DNA of 64,000 bases from the NCBI RefSeq assembly GCF_015689175.1, contig NZ_CP065047.1:5580001-5644000 (forward strand), written 5' to 3'. Below, piece by piece: positions 52,053 to 60,575 of the stretch. Below the pieces are notes generated by a model. That model was not told where the DNA came from and searched no databases. It worked only from the letters and a program-made list of their open reading frames with translations. Every line of letters starts with the position of its first letter. The stretch's first letter is position 1. Source of the stretch: Mycobacterium kubicae. GTDB lineage: Bacteria > Actinomycetota > Actinomycetes > Mycobacteriales > Mycobacteriaceae. The position numbers and the translations under genes are program-made.

Positions 52053-52442
52053 ATGCCCGTACCGATCTTGAAACAGGGCGCGATCTTGATCGCCACTGTG
52101 CAGGCCGCACTCACCGACTCCGACACCGAGCGGCTGCGCTATGACCTGATGGAGCGGGTCAGCCGGTTTCGGGCCCAGGGCATCGTGGTCGACGTCACCG
52201 CCATCGACGTGATGGATTCGTTCGCGGCCAGGTCCTTGCGCACCATCGCGCACATGACGCGGCTGCGCGGGGCCGACACGGTGATCGTCGGCCTGCAGCC
52301 GGAGGTGGCGTTCGCGATGGTCCAGTTGGGGCTGGCCTTCGACGATATGAGTACGGCGCTCGACCTCGAGGAGGGCATCGCCCTACTGCACAAGAGGTTG
52401 GGGTTGGGCAAAACGACGATCGGGCGCGACGGTGCCGGGTGA
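52053..52442 (+). CDS. rsbS: RsbS-like stressosome STAS protein
   Basis: A 129-residue single STAS domain. PVPILKQGAILIATVQAALT is the typical RsbS start. Ser56 in IDVMDSFAARSL corresponds to the RsbS serine phosphorylated by RsbT. GLQPEVAFAMVQLGL matches the RsbS C-terminal helix. It lies 31 bp after the rsbR-like gene and overlaps the rsbT-like gene by 11 nt. Confidence 0.9.
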   Translation: MPVPILKQGAILIATVQAALTDSDTERLRYDLMERVSRFRAQGIVVDVTAIDVMDSFAARSLRTIAHMTRLRGADTVIVGLQPEVAFAMVQLGLAFDDMSTALDLEEGIALLHKRLGLGKTTIGRDGAG

Positions 52443-52842
52443 CATATTGGTCGAAATCAACAACCCCGACGACATCGTCGCCGCCCGCAGAGCCGGCCAC
52501 GAACTTGCCCTCGAGCTTGGCTTCTCACTGACCGACGTCACCATGATCGCCACCGCGATCTCGGAGATCGCGCGCAACATCACCAGTTACGCCGGCCGGG
52601 GCGCGGTCCGCGTTGGCGTGGCTGACCGGGAAGGCCGCAAAGCGCTGGTCGTGCGCGCCGAGGACGAGGGCCCGGGGATCGCCGACATCGACCGTGCGAT
52701 GGAGGACGGTTACACCACCGGGCGGGGCCTGGGCATGGGCCTGCCCGGTGCGCGCCGGTTGATGGATCGGTTGATCGTGGAATCCGCGCTCGGCCAGGGA
52801 ACGGTCATCGAGATGTGGAAGTGGGTCCCGTCCCGTGCCTGA
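52432..52842 (+). CDS. rsbT: RsbT-like serine kinase (switch protein)
   Basis: A 136-residue GHKL ATPase/kinase. The N-box is ATAISEIARNITSYA, the G1 box DEGPGIADIDRAM and the G2 region GRGLGMGLPGARRLMD. In Bacillus, RsbT phosphorylates RsbR and RsbS, leaves the stressosome and activates the phosphatase RsbU. GTG 52432 lies inside the end of rsbS; its stop overlaps the next gene by 8 nt. Confidence 0.9.
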   Translation: MPGDILVEINNPDDIVAARRAGHELALELGFSLTDVTMIATAISEIARNITSYAGRGAVRVGVADREGRKALVVRAEDEGPGIADIDRAMEDGYTTGRGLGMGLPGARRLMDRLIVESALGQGTVIEMWKWVPSRA

Positions 52843-53485
52843 CACCCTGCGCGACAGTGGGCGGATCGGCCCCATCGAGTGGGCGAGCGCGGGCCGGCCC
52901 CGCCCCGGCGAGCAGTCCTGCGGCGACCAGCAGGTAGCCGTCGACATCGACGGTGACGGCAGCCCGGTGGGCGCTTTGTTCGGCGTGCTCGACGGCCTCG
53001 GTCATGGCGCCGCGGCCGCGAGCGCCGCGGCAATGGCGGTGCAGACCCTGACCCGTTCGCGCGCAGAACGACTCGAGGTCCTGCTGCAGCTGTGCCATCG
53101 CGTGTTGGGCGGCACCCGAGGTGTCGCGATGACGGTAGCGCGGGTGGACTTCCAGACCAACAAGTTGAGCTGGACCGGGATCGGCAATGTCAGCGCCCAC
53201 CTGGTGGCCAAATCGGCGGCCGGAACCCAGATCCGCAGCTCGGCCCGGCTGGCCGGGGGGATCGTCGGCTTCCGGATCCCCGAGATTCGGCCCGCCCAAG
53301 TGGTTCCCATCCGCCTCGGCGACCTGCTCGTGATCACCAGCGACGGCATCGGCGATGACCACCTGGACCATATTGACTTCGCGGCCTCGGCGGTCGATAT
53401 CGCCGATCAGATACTCGGCAAGCACGCCAAGGAAACCGACGACGCGATGGTGCTCGCCGCGCGTCATCGCGGTATCTCGACATGA
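52835..53485 (+). CDS. rsbX: RsbX-like PP2C phosphatase
   Basis: A 216-residue SpoIIE/PP2C-type phosphatase. The acidic metal sites are GDQQVAVDIDG, GVLDGLGHG and ITSDGIGDD, with a further Asp in KETDDAMVL. In Bacillus, RsbX dephosphorylates RsbR and RsbS and resets the stressosome. GTG 52835 is translationally coupled to rsbT, and the stop overlaps the next start as ATGA. Confidence 0.85.
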   Translation: MPDTLRDSGRIGPIEWASAGRPRPGEQSCGDQQVAVDIDGDGSPVGALFGVLDGLGHGAAAASAAAMAVQTLTRSRAERLEVLLQLCHRVLGGTRGVAMTVARVDFQTNKLSWTGIGNVSAHLVAKSAAGTQIRSSARLAGGIVGFRIPEIRPAQVVPIRLGDLLVITSDGIGDDHLDHIDFAASAVDIADQILGKHAKETDDAMVLAARHRGIST

Positions 53486-55695
53486 CCTCCGCCGACGACT
53501 TTCACCAAAGCTACGTCGCCGCGCTGCACCGGTATCTGGCGACGCGCGACGAGGACAGCCTTGCCGTCGGCCATGAGCTTGGCCGCCGGGCGCTGCAAGA
53601 CCAAATCAGCATCCTCGACATCATCGAAAACCACTTCCGCCTGATCGACGAGCGATCCAAGACCGTTGCCGGCGACGCTGACACCGCGCTCGAGTTTCTG
53701 TTGCAGACGTTGGCGACCCTTGACATCGCGACTCGCGGATTCCTCGACGGGACAAAGCGATACGCCGAAGAGCGGGCCCGCGCCGAGGGCCTGGCCGATC
53801 GCGACCGATTCCGTACCGCCGTGGTGAACTCGCTGCAGGAAGGCTTCTTCGTAGCCGACCACGACGGTACGGTCACCGAGATCAACAACGCGTTCACCGA
53901 CATCCTCGGATATTCCGCGCAGGGTTTGCCGTACCGGTGGCCGCATCCCTGGTTGATGGACAAGAAGACCGCTGCCCAGCAGATGGCGGTGGTGCGCCAG
54001 ATCGGCAGCGCGCAGTACGAGACGCCCATTCGCCACCATGACGGTCATCTGGCCTGGGTCGCAGTGAGCATCAACGCGGTCCGGGGCGGCGGTGCCGGTC
54101 GAGACGTGTACGTGGGCACCATCCGCGATATCACCGCCGAGCGCGCCTTCGCCGCCCGGGAAAGCGCGGTACTGCGACTGGCCACCGCTGTCGGGGTGGC
54201 CAAGAGCATGGGCGAATTATTGGAGATCACCCTCGAAGAATGCCGCGCCGCCGTGGACGTACAACGGGTGATCGCGGTTACCTGGCCCCCCGGCGACGGC
54301 GAACCGATCGTCCAAGTGGCCGGTGAACCCCACGAAACAAGCTGGCGGGCAATGGATCCGGTGTTACGCCAAGTGTTTCTCGACTCACGCCGCCAACTGC
54401 CGCTGACGGCCAGAACCGTCGAGTGGCCGGATACTCCGGGCAAGGCACGAGGCATGGTGGCAGTGCTCTCCGGCGCCGCCGACGTTGCGCTGTGGCTCGA
54501 ACTGCGGGTGCCGCGCTGGGTGATCGCCGAAGATCGGCTGTTGGTGACGGTGCTGATCGGCCACTTGAGCCTGGCAGTGGGGCATGTCCGCCAATTCGAG
54601 AGCGCACGCGAAACCTCGCTGACCCTGCAGCGTGCCATGCTGCCGCCGGTGACGCCCCCGCCCGGCTTCGCCGTGCGCTACGAACCGGCGGTGCCGCCGT
54701 TGGAGATCGGCGGTGACTGGTACGACGTGCTGCCGATCGACAACCACCGGATCGGCATCGTGGTGGGTGACTGCGTGGGCCGCGGTCTGCCTGCGGCGGC
54801 GATCATGGGTCAGCTGCGCAGTTCGGCGCGCGCGTTGCTGCTCACCGGCGCCAGGCCGGCGACGCTGCTCGAACAGCTGGATGCGGCGGCGTCGTTCACG
54901 CCGGACGCCTATTGCACCACAGTGTTTTTGGCGATTCTTGACATCAGCACCGGGATGCTCGAATACAGCAACGCCGGCCATATGCCTGCCATACTCGCCG
55001 CACCCGCGGCCGACCCGACATTTCTGGACCACGCCACGTCGGTACCGCTTGCCGTGCGCCGCAACCACTCTCGGCCAGAGGGGTCGCATGCGTTGCTTCC
55101 CGATTCGACGCTCATCTTGTTCACCGACGGTTTGGTGGAACGCAAGCATGAAGACCTGAACGAGGGCCTGGCCCGGGTCGCCGAGGTGCTCGGCGACACG
55201 ATGCGACTACCGGTTGACGCGGTGGCCGATGCGATGCTGGACCGGTTGGCGCCGGCGGCCGGTTTCGACGACGATGTAGCAATGGTGGTGTACCGACACG
55301 AATTAGCGCCGCTTCGCCTTGAAACCGCCGCCACGCCAGATCAATTGGTGGTGGTCCGCCGTCAGCTGACCCCCTGGCTGCGGGCCGCCGCCGTACCGCA
55401 GGAGCAAGCCTGTGACATTGTCCTGGTCATCAGCGAGGCCTGCACCAACTGCGTCGAGCACGCTTACCGCGGCAACGACACCGGAAAGATGCTGGTCGAA
55501 GTGACCGCCGCCGACGGTGAAATCCGCGCCCGCGTAGCCGATTGGGGAACCTGGAAGACACCGCCGGCCGACCCCGGCAACTCCGGGCGCGGCCTGCCGT
55601 TGATCAGGGCGATCAGTGACGCGGTCGACGTCGCCAACACGGCCGACGGGACCCGCATTGACATGGCCTTTTCCGTTTCCACGCCGCTGGACTGA
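53482..55695 (+). CDS. RsbU-like multidomain phosphatase with PAS, GAF and RsbW-like kinase domains
   Basis: A 737-residue signalling protein. Residues 1-85 are helical and resemble the RsbT-binding N-terminus of RsbU (LGRRALQDQISILDIIENH). PAS is about 105-215 (EGFFVADHDGTVTEINNAF). GAF is about 225-375. PP2C/SpoIIE is about 390-605 (GGDWYDVLPI, GDCVGRGLPAA, FTDGLVERK, DDDVAMVVY). A GHKL domain is about 610-737 (ISEACTNCVEHAYRG, GRGLPLI). It thus joins an RsbU phosphatase with an anti-sigma-type kinase. The likeliest substrate is RsfB; that is inference. Confidence 0.88.
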   Translation: MTSADDFHQSYVAALHRYLATRDEDSLAVGHELGRRALQDQISILDIIENHFRLIDERSKTVAGDADTALEFLLQTLATLDIATRGFLDGTKRYAEERARAEGLADRDRFRTAVVNSLQEGFFVADHDGTVTEINNAFTDILGYSAQGLPYRWPHPWLMDKKTAAQQMAVVRQIGSAQYETPIRHHDGHLAWVAVSINAVRGGGAGRDVYVGTIRDITAERAFAARESAVLRLATAVGVAKSMGELLEITLEECRAAVDVQRVIAVTWPPGDGEPIVQVAGEPHETSWRAMDPVLRQVFLDSRRQLPLTARTVEWPDTPGKARGMVAVLSGAADVALWLELRVPRWVIAEDRLLVTVLIGHLSLAVGHVRQFESARETSLTLQRAMLPPVTPPPGFAVRYEPAVPPLEIGGDWYDVLPIDNHRIGIVVGDCVGRGLPAAAIMGQLRSSARALLLTGARPATLLEQLDAAASFTPDAYCTTVFLAILDISTGMLEYSNAGHMPAILAAPAADPTFLDHATSVPLAVRRNHSRPEGSHALLPDSTLILFTDGLVERKHEDLNEGLARVAEVLGDTMRLPVDAVADAMLDRLAPAAGFDDDVAMVVYRHELAPLRLETAATPDQLVVVRRQLTPWLRAAAVPQEQACDIVLVISEACTNCVEHAYRGNDTGKMLVEVTAADGEIRARVADWGTWKTPPADPGNSGRGLPLIRAISDAVDVANTADGTRIDMAFSVSTPLD

Positions 55696-55707
55696 CCCGA
55701 TGATCCC

Positions 55708-55732
55708 GTTTGCCGACCCGCTATCCGGGTAC
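55708..55732 (+). promoter_or_regulatory. SigF-type promoter (GTTT-N15-GGGTAC), near-leaderless
   Basis: GTTT (55708-55711), 15 nt, GGGTAC (55727-55732). The GTG at 55741 is 8 nt after the -10 box. It separates this gene from the rsb operon. Confidence 0.55.
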
Positions 55733-55740
55733 AAAGAACT

Positions 55741-56760
55741 GTGACTCGCGCATCGATTGCCGTCGACCCCGTCCTGCCTGCGGCCCACGGGCCGTTGTCG
55801 ATGGCGGTACGCCGGATGCTGACCGGGACCCCGTCACAGGAGCAGTCCAGCCACGTCACCGCATCCGTGCGTGACTCCGACCCCTACGGGTTGGACCTAC
55901 AACTGGCCCTGTACATGTGCTACGAGCTGCACTACCGGGGATTCGCCTCGGTCGATCCGGGCTGGGAGTGGAACCCGACCCTGTTGGCGCTGCGCGCCGA
56001 ACTGGAACGGGTCTTTCTGGCCGGTGTACTTCGCGACGTGGGCCCCATCGATCCGGAGCACACCGCGGCCGCCGAAATGGAAGCGCTGACAATCGAACCC
56101 GCCGATGGCACCGGTCCGTCCTACCATCTGCGCGACACCGGAACCTGGGAGCAGATGCGCGAATACTTCGTGCACAGGTCGCTGTACCACCTCAAGGAAG
56201 CCGACCCGCACGCGTTCGCCATTCCACGGCTGACGGGTCGGGCCAAGGCGGCGTTCGTGGCGATCGAGTTCGACGAATACGGGGCCGGCCGCGGGCCGCA
56301 GATGCACCAACAGCTCTTCGCCGACCTGCTGGACGCCGCCGATCTGGATTCGACATATCTGGCGTACCTGGACGCGGTGCCCGCCGAGGCGTTGGCGGCG
56401 GTCAATCTGATGTCGCTGTTCGGCTTGCACCGTCGGTGGCGTGGTGCGGCGGTGGGGCACTTCGCGTCAACCGAGATCACGTCCCCGCCCGGATCGCGCC
56501 GCATGGTGCAGGCATTGCAGCGGATGCAAGCGCCGCCGGCCTGTATCGAGTTCTACCGCGAGCACGTCGAGGCGGACGCGGTCCACGAACACGTGGTGCG
56601 CATCGACGTGGTCGGTGATCTGGTGGCCCGCGAACCCCACCTGGAATCCGACGTCGTCTTCGGAATCCGTGCGCACGCCGCAGTGGAGAATCGCTTGGCC
56701 GATGTCCTCATGGCCGCCTGGCAGCGCGGTGAGAGCTCGTTGCGCAGACCAATTGGTTAG
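55741..56760 (+). CDS. Iron-containing redox enzyme family protein (haem-oxygenase-like fold)
   Basis: A 339-residue helical protein of the haem-oxygenase-like diiron group. Candidate ligands are in MCYELHYRGF, MREYFVHRSLYHLKEADPH, IEFDEYGAGRGP and FYREHVEADAVHEHV, in the Glu/His pattern of that fold. Characterised relatives oxidise amines, fatty acids or amino acids, using O2; the substrate here is unknown. GTG 55741 is close behind a SigF-like promoter. It converges with the CDGSH gene, overlapping it by 4 nt. Confidence 0.78.
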   Translation: MTRASIAVDPVLPAAHGPLSMAVRRMLTGTPSQEQSSHVTASVRDSDPYGLDLQLALYMCYELHYRGFASVDPGWEWNPTLLALRAELERVFLAGVLRDVGPIDPEHTAAAEMEALTIEPADGTGPSYHLRDTGTWEQMREYFVHRSLYHLKEADPHAFAIPRLTGRAKAAFVAIEFDEYGAGRGPQMHQQLFADLLDAADLDSTYLAYLDAVPAEALAAVNLMSLFGLHRRWRGAAVGHFASTEITSPPGSRRMVQALQRMQAPPACIEFYREHVEADAVHEHVVRIDVVGDLVAREPHLESDVVFGIRAHAAVENRLADVLMAAWQRGESSLRRPIG

Positions 56761-56960
56761 GCGGACTGCTGCGCCTTGACCCGGCGGCATCTGCGATGGC
56801 TGGTGTCGCACAGCGGATACTCCTGACTGCGCCGACAGGTACAGATCGCCACCATGAAGCGGTCCGATTCCACCACGGCACCGTCGGGCATCTCGATCCG
56901 CGCGGGACCGGAGACGAGCACCGGCCCGTTGGGCACCACTTGTACTCGAGTGGTGCTCAC
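56757..56960 (-). CDS. CDGSH-type iron-sulfur protein
   Basis: A 67-residue protein. The cluster motif reads CTCRRSQEYPLCDTSH, that is C-x-C-x8-C-x3-H with DTSH for DGSH, and would bind a redox-active [2Fe-2S] cluster with one His ligand. The N-terminal half is a beta-rich segment (VQVVPNGPVLVSGPARIEM). GTG 56960 overlaps the methyltransferase stop (GTGA). CDGSH proteins next to a haem-oxygenase-like diiron protein occur repeatedly in actinobacteria, from memory, and suggest an electron donor. Confidence 0.85.
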   Translation of the reverse strand: MSTTRVQVVPNGPVLVSGPARIEMPDGAVVESDRFMVAICTCRRSQEYPLCDTSHRRCRRVKAQQSA

Positions 56961-57649
56961 GGCTTGTCCGCCCGGATCACCACGAGCTCTTCCTCCCGGC
57001 AGCCGGGGGCTATCTGACCGGTCTCCTCGAACCACGCCGCCCGCGCCGTCATCACCGGGCCGAAAGGGATCCATTCGGAGGCAACAACATAGGTGTCCAG
57101 CCCAGTGGACCGCAGAGTATCGAGCGACCGCTGAGGACCGGCCAGCGCGGAGTGCACCAGTAGCAGAGACCCGCCGTCGGACAACAGCTTTGACGCGGTT
57201 GCGCACAGCGGATCCAGCACCATCCGCCCATCCGGGCCGGCATTCCACGCCCAGGACGGGCCTGCCGCCGACGGAATCAGGTCGGTGTCATCGACCGGCG
57301 GGGTGGGCACGTAAGGCGGGTTGGACACGACGACGTCGAACGGCCCGTACTCGATCGCCCCTTCCCAAGATCCTTGCCGCACATCGACCTCGACCCCGGC
57401 GCCCGCAGCGTTGCCGCGCGAGTAGCGCACCGCGTGTGGGCAGACATCGAAGGCGGTGACGCTCGCGCAACCCATTTCGGCGGCGGATATTGCGACGAAC
57501 CCTGTGCCGGTACACAAGTCGAGCACCCTGCGCTGCGGGATAAGTCCCGAACGTCGCATTGCGTCGACGAGTAGGTGTGAGTCAGATTGCGGCTGGTACA
57601 CCCGATCGGCGACCAGAGAATCACCCGGCGCTGGGTAGGTGGTCGTCAC
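56957..57649 (-). CDS. HemK/PrmC-like SAM-dependent methyltransferase
   Basis: A 230-residue class I methyltransferase. The SAM loop is VLDLCTGTGFVAISAAEMG and motif IV is SNPPYVPTPP, the NPPY form used to methylate amide or amine nitrogens. It lacks the N-terminal helical domain of release-factor methylases, so the substrate may be another protein or a small molecule. GTG 57649 has AAAGG 7 nt upstream. It is co-transcribed with the CDGSH gene. Confidence 0.82.
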   Translation of the reverse strand: MTTTYPAPGDSLVADRVYQPQSDSHLLVDAMRRSGLIPQRRVLDLCTGTGFVAISAAEMGCASVTAFDVCPHAVRYSRGNAAGAGVEVDVRQGSWEGAIEYGPFDVVVSNPPYVPTPPVDDTDLIPSAAGPSWAWNAGPDGRMVLDPLCATASKLLSDGGSLLLVHSALAGPQRSLDTLRSTGLDTYVVASEWIPFGPVMTARAAWFEETGQIAPGCREEELVVIRADKP

Positions 57650-57710
57650 ATTGAGCCTTTCTCGGCACTTGCTGGGCTGTAGCCGTGGCGAGCACGGCAT
57701 GGCGTTTCTA

Positions 57711-57736
57711 ATGCCCGCAATTTACATAGTTGAAAC
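57711..57736 (-). promoter_or_regulatory. SigF-like promoter (GTTT-N16-GGGCAT)
   Basis: Minus strand: GTTT (57736-57733), 16 nt, GGGCAT (57716-57711). One -10 mismatch; about 60 nt before the methyltransferase GTG. Confidence 0.3.
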
Positions 57737-57752
57737 CCACGGATTGTGCTGG

Positions 57753-58319
57753 TCACGCCGAGGTCGAACCCGCTGCGGCGTGCGCCAATTGCTTGACGAG
57801 CGTTGAGCAGAAGGCCTCCAGATCCTTCGGTGAGCGGCTGGTGATGAGGTTGCCGTCGACGGCGACCTCTTCGTCCACCACATTGGCACCGGCATTGCGA
57901 AGGTCGGTGCGAATGCTCGGATACGAAGTGACCGTTCGTCCGTTCACCACGCCGGCCTCGACCAACGTCCACGGACCATGGCAGATGGCGGCGACCGGCT
58001 TGCCGGATTCGACGAAATCGCGCACGAACGAGACGGCCGAATCGTCCAGTCGCAGTTTGTCTGGGTTCACGGTGCCGCCGGGCAACACCAATCCGTCATA
58101 TTCGTCGACCGAGGCGTCGGACACTGTGCGGTCCACGCTGATTTGGCCGGCCGGCTCGAGATCATGCTCACGTGCCTGGATTTCGCCTTCCTTCAGCGAC
58201 AGCACCTCGATCTGGGCACCCGCTTCCTGTAACACCGTGCGGGGCTGCTCCAACTCGATCTTCTCCACACCGTCCGCGGCCAGTATGGCGATCTTCTTGC
58301 CGTCCAGTTCATTTGACAT
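57753..58319 (-). CDS. DJ-1/PfpI-family protein
   Basis: A 188-residue protein of the PfpI/YhbO type. The nucleophile elbow is AAICHGPW with the reactive Cys near residue 113, supported by Glu in GVEKIELEQP and by His next to the Cys. Bacterial relatives act in resistance to oxidative and carbonyl stress, reported as glyoxalase or deglycase activity. It is the third gene of the SRPBCC/alcohol dehydrogenase operon, starting 12 bp after the dehydrogenase stop. Confidence 0.88.
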   Translation of the reverse strand: MSNELDGKKIAILAADGVEKIELEQPRTVLQEAGAQIEVLSLKEGEIQAREHDLEPAGQISVDRTVSDASVDEYDGLVLPGGTVNPDKLRLDDSAVSFVRDFVESGKPVAAICHGPWTLVEAGVVNGRTVTSYPSIRTDLRNAGANVVDEEVAVDGNLITSRSPKDLEAFCSTLVKQLAHAAAGSTSA

Positions 58320-58331
58320 TGTCGTACTCCT

Positions 58332-59501
58332 CTACGGATTGAGAACAACCTTGGTGCAGTTGTCTTGCTTGTGCTTGAAGATCTCGTACCCGTGCGGCGC
58401 CTGGTCGAGTTTCAGGTGGTGGCTGATGATCACGGTCGGATCGATGTCGCCGTTGCGGATCCGTTCCAGCAGGGGACGCATGTACCGCTGCACATGGCAT
58501 TGGCCGGTCTTGACGGTCAGTGAGCGATTCATCAACGAGCCGATGGGAAACTTGTCCATCAGTCCACCGTAGACGCCGACGATGGACACGGTGCCGCCGT
58601 TGCGGCAGGCCATGATCGCTTCCCGAATCGCATGTGGCCGTTCGGTTTCCAGCCGCATCGCCTGCTTAACCCGGTCGTAGGCGTCCACCACCGTCACGCC
58701 GTTGCGGGCTTCCATACCGGCGGCGTCGATGCAGTGGTCGGGCCCGCGGCCGGCGGTGATGTCTTGCAGTTCGGCCAGCACCGACGTTTCCTCGAAGTTC
58801 AGCGGTGTCGCGCCGAGCTTGCGGGCAAGGTCCAGTCGGTACGGCACCCGGTCGATGGCAACGACTTTGGCCGCGCCCAACAGGTAGGCGCTCATGATGG
58901 CGAACAACCCGACCGGACCGGCGCCCCACACGGCGACGATGTCGGTGGGCTTGATGTCACACATCTCCGCGCCCATGTAACCGGTGGGCAGGATGTCGGA
59001 CAAGAACAGCGCCTGGTCGTCGGTGAGATCATCGTCGATCTTCAGCGGTCCCACGTCGGCGAAGGGCACCCGCGCGTATTCGGCTTGGCCACCGGCGAAT
59101 CCGCCCAGCATGTGCGAATAGCCGAACAAGCCGGCCGGCGAATGGCCCATGAACTTCTCGGCGATGCCGGCGTTGGGATTGGAGTTCTCGCATAGCGAGT
59201 ACAGGTCGCGCTCGCATGCCGAACAAGCTCCACAGGCAATGGGGAACGGCACCACGACCCGATCGCCGACCGCCAAATTGGTCACCGCCTTGCCGACTTC
59301 CACGACCTCGCCCATGAATTCATGCCCGAGCACATCGCCGTGCTTCACCGTCGGGATGTAGCCGTCGTAGAGGTGTAGGTCCGAACCGCAGATGGCGGTC
59401 GAGGTGACGCGGACAATGGCGTCGCGGTCGTTGAGGATGGTGGGGTCCGGAACCGTTTGTACCTCAACACTATTGCGCCCGGTATAGACGTTGGCCTTCA
59501 T
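58332..59501 (-). CDS. Zinc-dependent alcohol dehydrogenase (formaldehyde dehydrogenase-like)
   Basis: A 389-residue medium-chain dehydrogenase. Catalytic zinc ligands are in [10 protein letters not shown] and LGHEFMGEV; structural zinc cysteines are in [15 protein letters not shown]. The NAD loop is [11 protein letters not shown]. The 20-residue insert around [17 protein letters not shown] places it with the FdhA-like glutathione-independent group. The substrate is unknown. ATG 59501 overlaps the SRPBCC stop as ATGA. Confidence 0.9.
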   Translation of the reverse strand: MKANVYTGRNSVEVQTVPDPTILNDRDAIVRVTSTAICGSDLHLYDGYIPTVKHGDVLGHEFMGEVVEVGKAVTNLAVGDRVVVPFPIACGACSACERDLYSLCENSNPNAGIAEKFMGHSPAGLFGYSHMLGGFAGGQAEYARVPFADVGPLKIDDDLTDDQALFLSDILPTGYMGAEMCDIKPTDIVAVWGAGPVGLFAIMSAYLLGAAKVVAIDRVPYRLDLARKLGATPLNFEETSVLAELQDITAGRGPDHCIDAAGMEARNGVTVVDAYDRVKQAMRLETERPHAIREAIMACRNGGTVSIVGVYGGLMDKFPIGSLMNRSLTVKTGQCHVQRYMRPLLERIRNGDIDPTVIISHHLKLDQAPHGYEIFKHKQDNCTKVVLNP

Positions 59502-60445
59502 TTCTGCGCTCCTTCGCCTGCCGGTTGCGCCTTCTGCTGATGCATCTGCCGGAATGCGACGGTCCCGTCCGGTGAACCGTCGGAACGCAGTACTTGGCCA
59601 GTTTCCATGATCTGCTTGAAGCGGCGCAGGTCGTCGTTGACCTGCTGGTCGGGCGACTCACCCAGTAGCGTTGCCGCGGCTTTGCCCAGCGCGCCGCCCG
59701 GCAGGTGATAGCCGATCATCACCCGGACCTCGGTACCTTCCCCCGAGGCGTCGGGCCGGAACTCGACGCTGCCGCCATTCTCAATTCCCGAGCCCGGCAA
59801 TGACTGCCACGCGATGCGTTGGTTCGGTTCGTCCTCGGTGATCTGCGCATCCCAGTGCACGGGCTGCCCGACCGGCGATTTGGCCACCCAGTGCGAACGG
59901 CCGTCCGGGCCGGCCGAGACCGACTCCAGGTGGTACATGAAGCTGGGCAGGTTTTCCAGATTGCGCCAGAAACCGTAGACGTCCTGCGGTGAGCGCCGTA
60001 CGGTGACAGCGGCGCGCAAGGTGTGGTGACGGGTGGCTCCCGCGTGGCGGCCTCCCCCCGCCGCGCCACCAGAGCCTGTGGTGCGCAGCGCGGCGTACAG
60101 ATCGGCGGCGCCGATGGCGGTCAGGGCGACCGCGGTGATGGTGCCCCGCCTGCGCCGGCCCCGCCCGCGCCGGACCACACCGGCCGCAAGCATCGCGACG
60201 TCGAGCACGTCGCCGGCCACGCGGGTCCACACCAACTTTTCCGACCCGAGCAACAGCGCTGTGCCGTGGCCGCATTCGCGCACTCCCAGCACGCGCGTCA
60301 CCAGACGAGACCGCTGCGTGTCGTCCACGCCGGCCAGCGCGGTGACTTTTCCGGGCGCCAGCACCTCGGTGAGGCCGAGGCCCAGACTGGCCACGCCAAG
60401 CCCTTTCACCAGCTTCGTCGTCGTGCTCGCCCCAGTGTCATTCAT
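59498..60445 (-). CDS. Membrane-associated SRPBCC/cyclase-like protein
   Basis: A 315-residue two-part protein. Residues 10-125 are hydrophobic and glycine-rich with a DUF4267-like pattern ([18 protein letters not shown], then [15 protein letters not shown]). An Arg/Gly linker follows. Residues 140-290 are a START-like SRPBCC domain ([36 protein letters not shown]), as in coenzyme Q-binding or cyclase proteins. First gene of a three-gene operon under a SigF-like promoter. Confidence 0.8.
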   Translation of the reverse strand: MNDTGASTTTKLVKGLGVASLGLGLTEVLAPGKVTALAGVDDTQRSRLVTRVLGVRECGHGTALLLGSEKLVWTRVAGDVLDVAMLAAGVVRRGRGRRRRGTITAVALTAIGAADLYAALRTTGSGGAAGGGRHAGATRHHTLRAAVTVRRSPQDVYGFWRNLENLPSFMYHLESVSAGPDGRSHWVAKSPVGQPVHWDAQITEDEPNQRIAWQSLPGSGIENGGSVEFRPDASGEGTEVRVMIGYHLPGGALGKAAATLLGESPDQQVNDDLRRFKQIMETGQVLRSDGSPDGTVAFRQMHQQKAQPAGEGAQK

Positions 60446-60549
60446 TTATAAGCTCCTTGCGCTGCCGGACACTCGCCGACGACAACTCCGGCGGTCTCAC
60501 TCGATCCGGGTCGTGGTCCAGGCCCAGCCGTCCTTCGTATTTCGGACCC

Positions 60550-60574
60550 ATACCCCTGCGGCAATTGACCAAAC
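60550..60574 (-). promoter_or_regulatory. SigF-type promoter (GTTT-N15-GGGTAT) of the SRPBCC operon
   Basis: Minus strand: GTTT (60574-60571), 15 nt, GGGTAT (60555-60550). All ten conserved bases match. The predicted leader to ATG 60445 is about 100 nt. Confidence 0.6.
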
Positions 60575-60575
60575 G

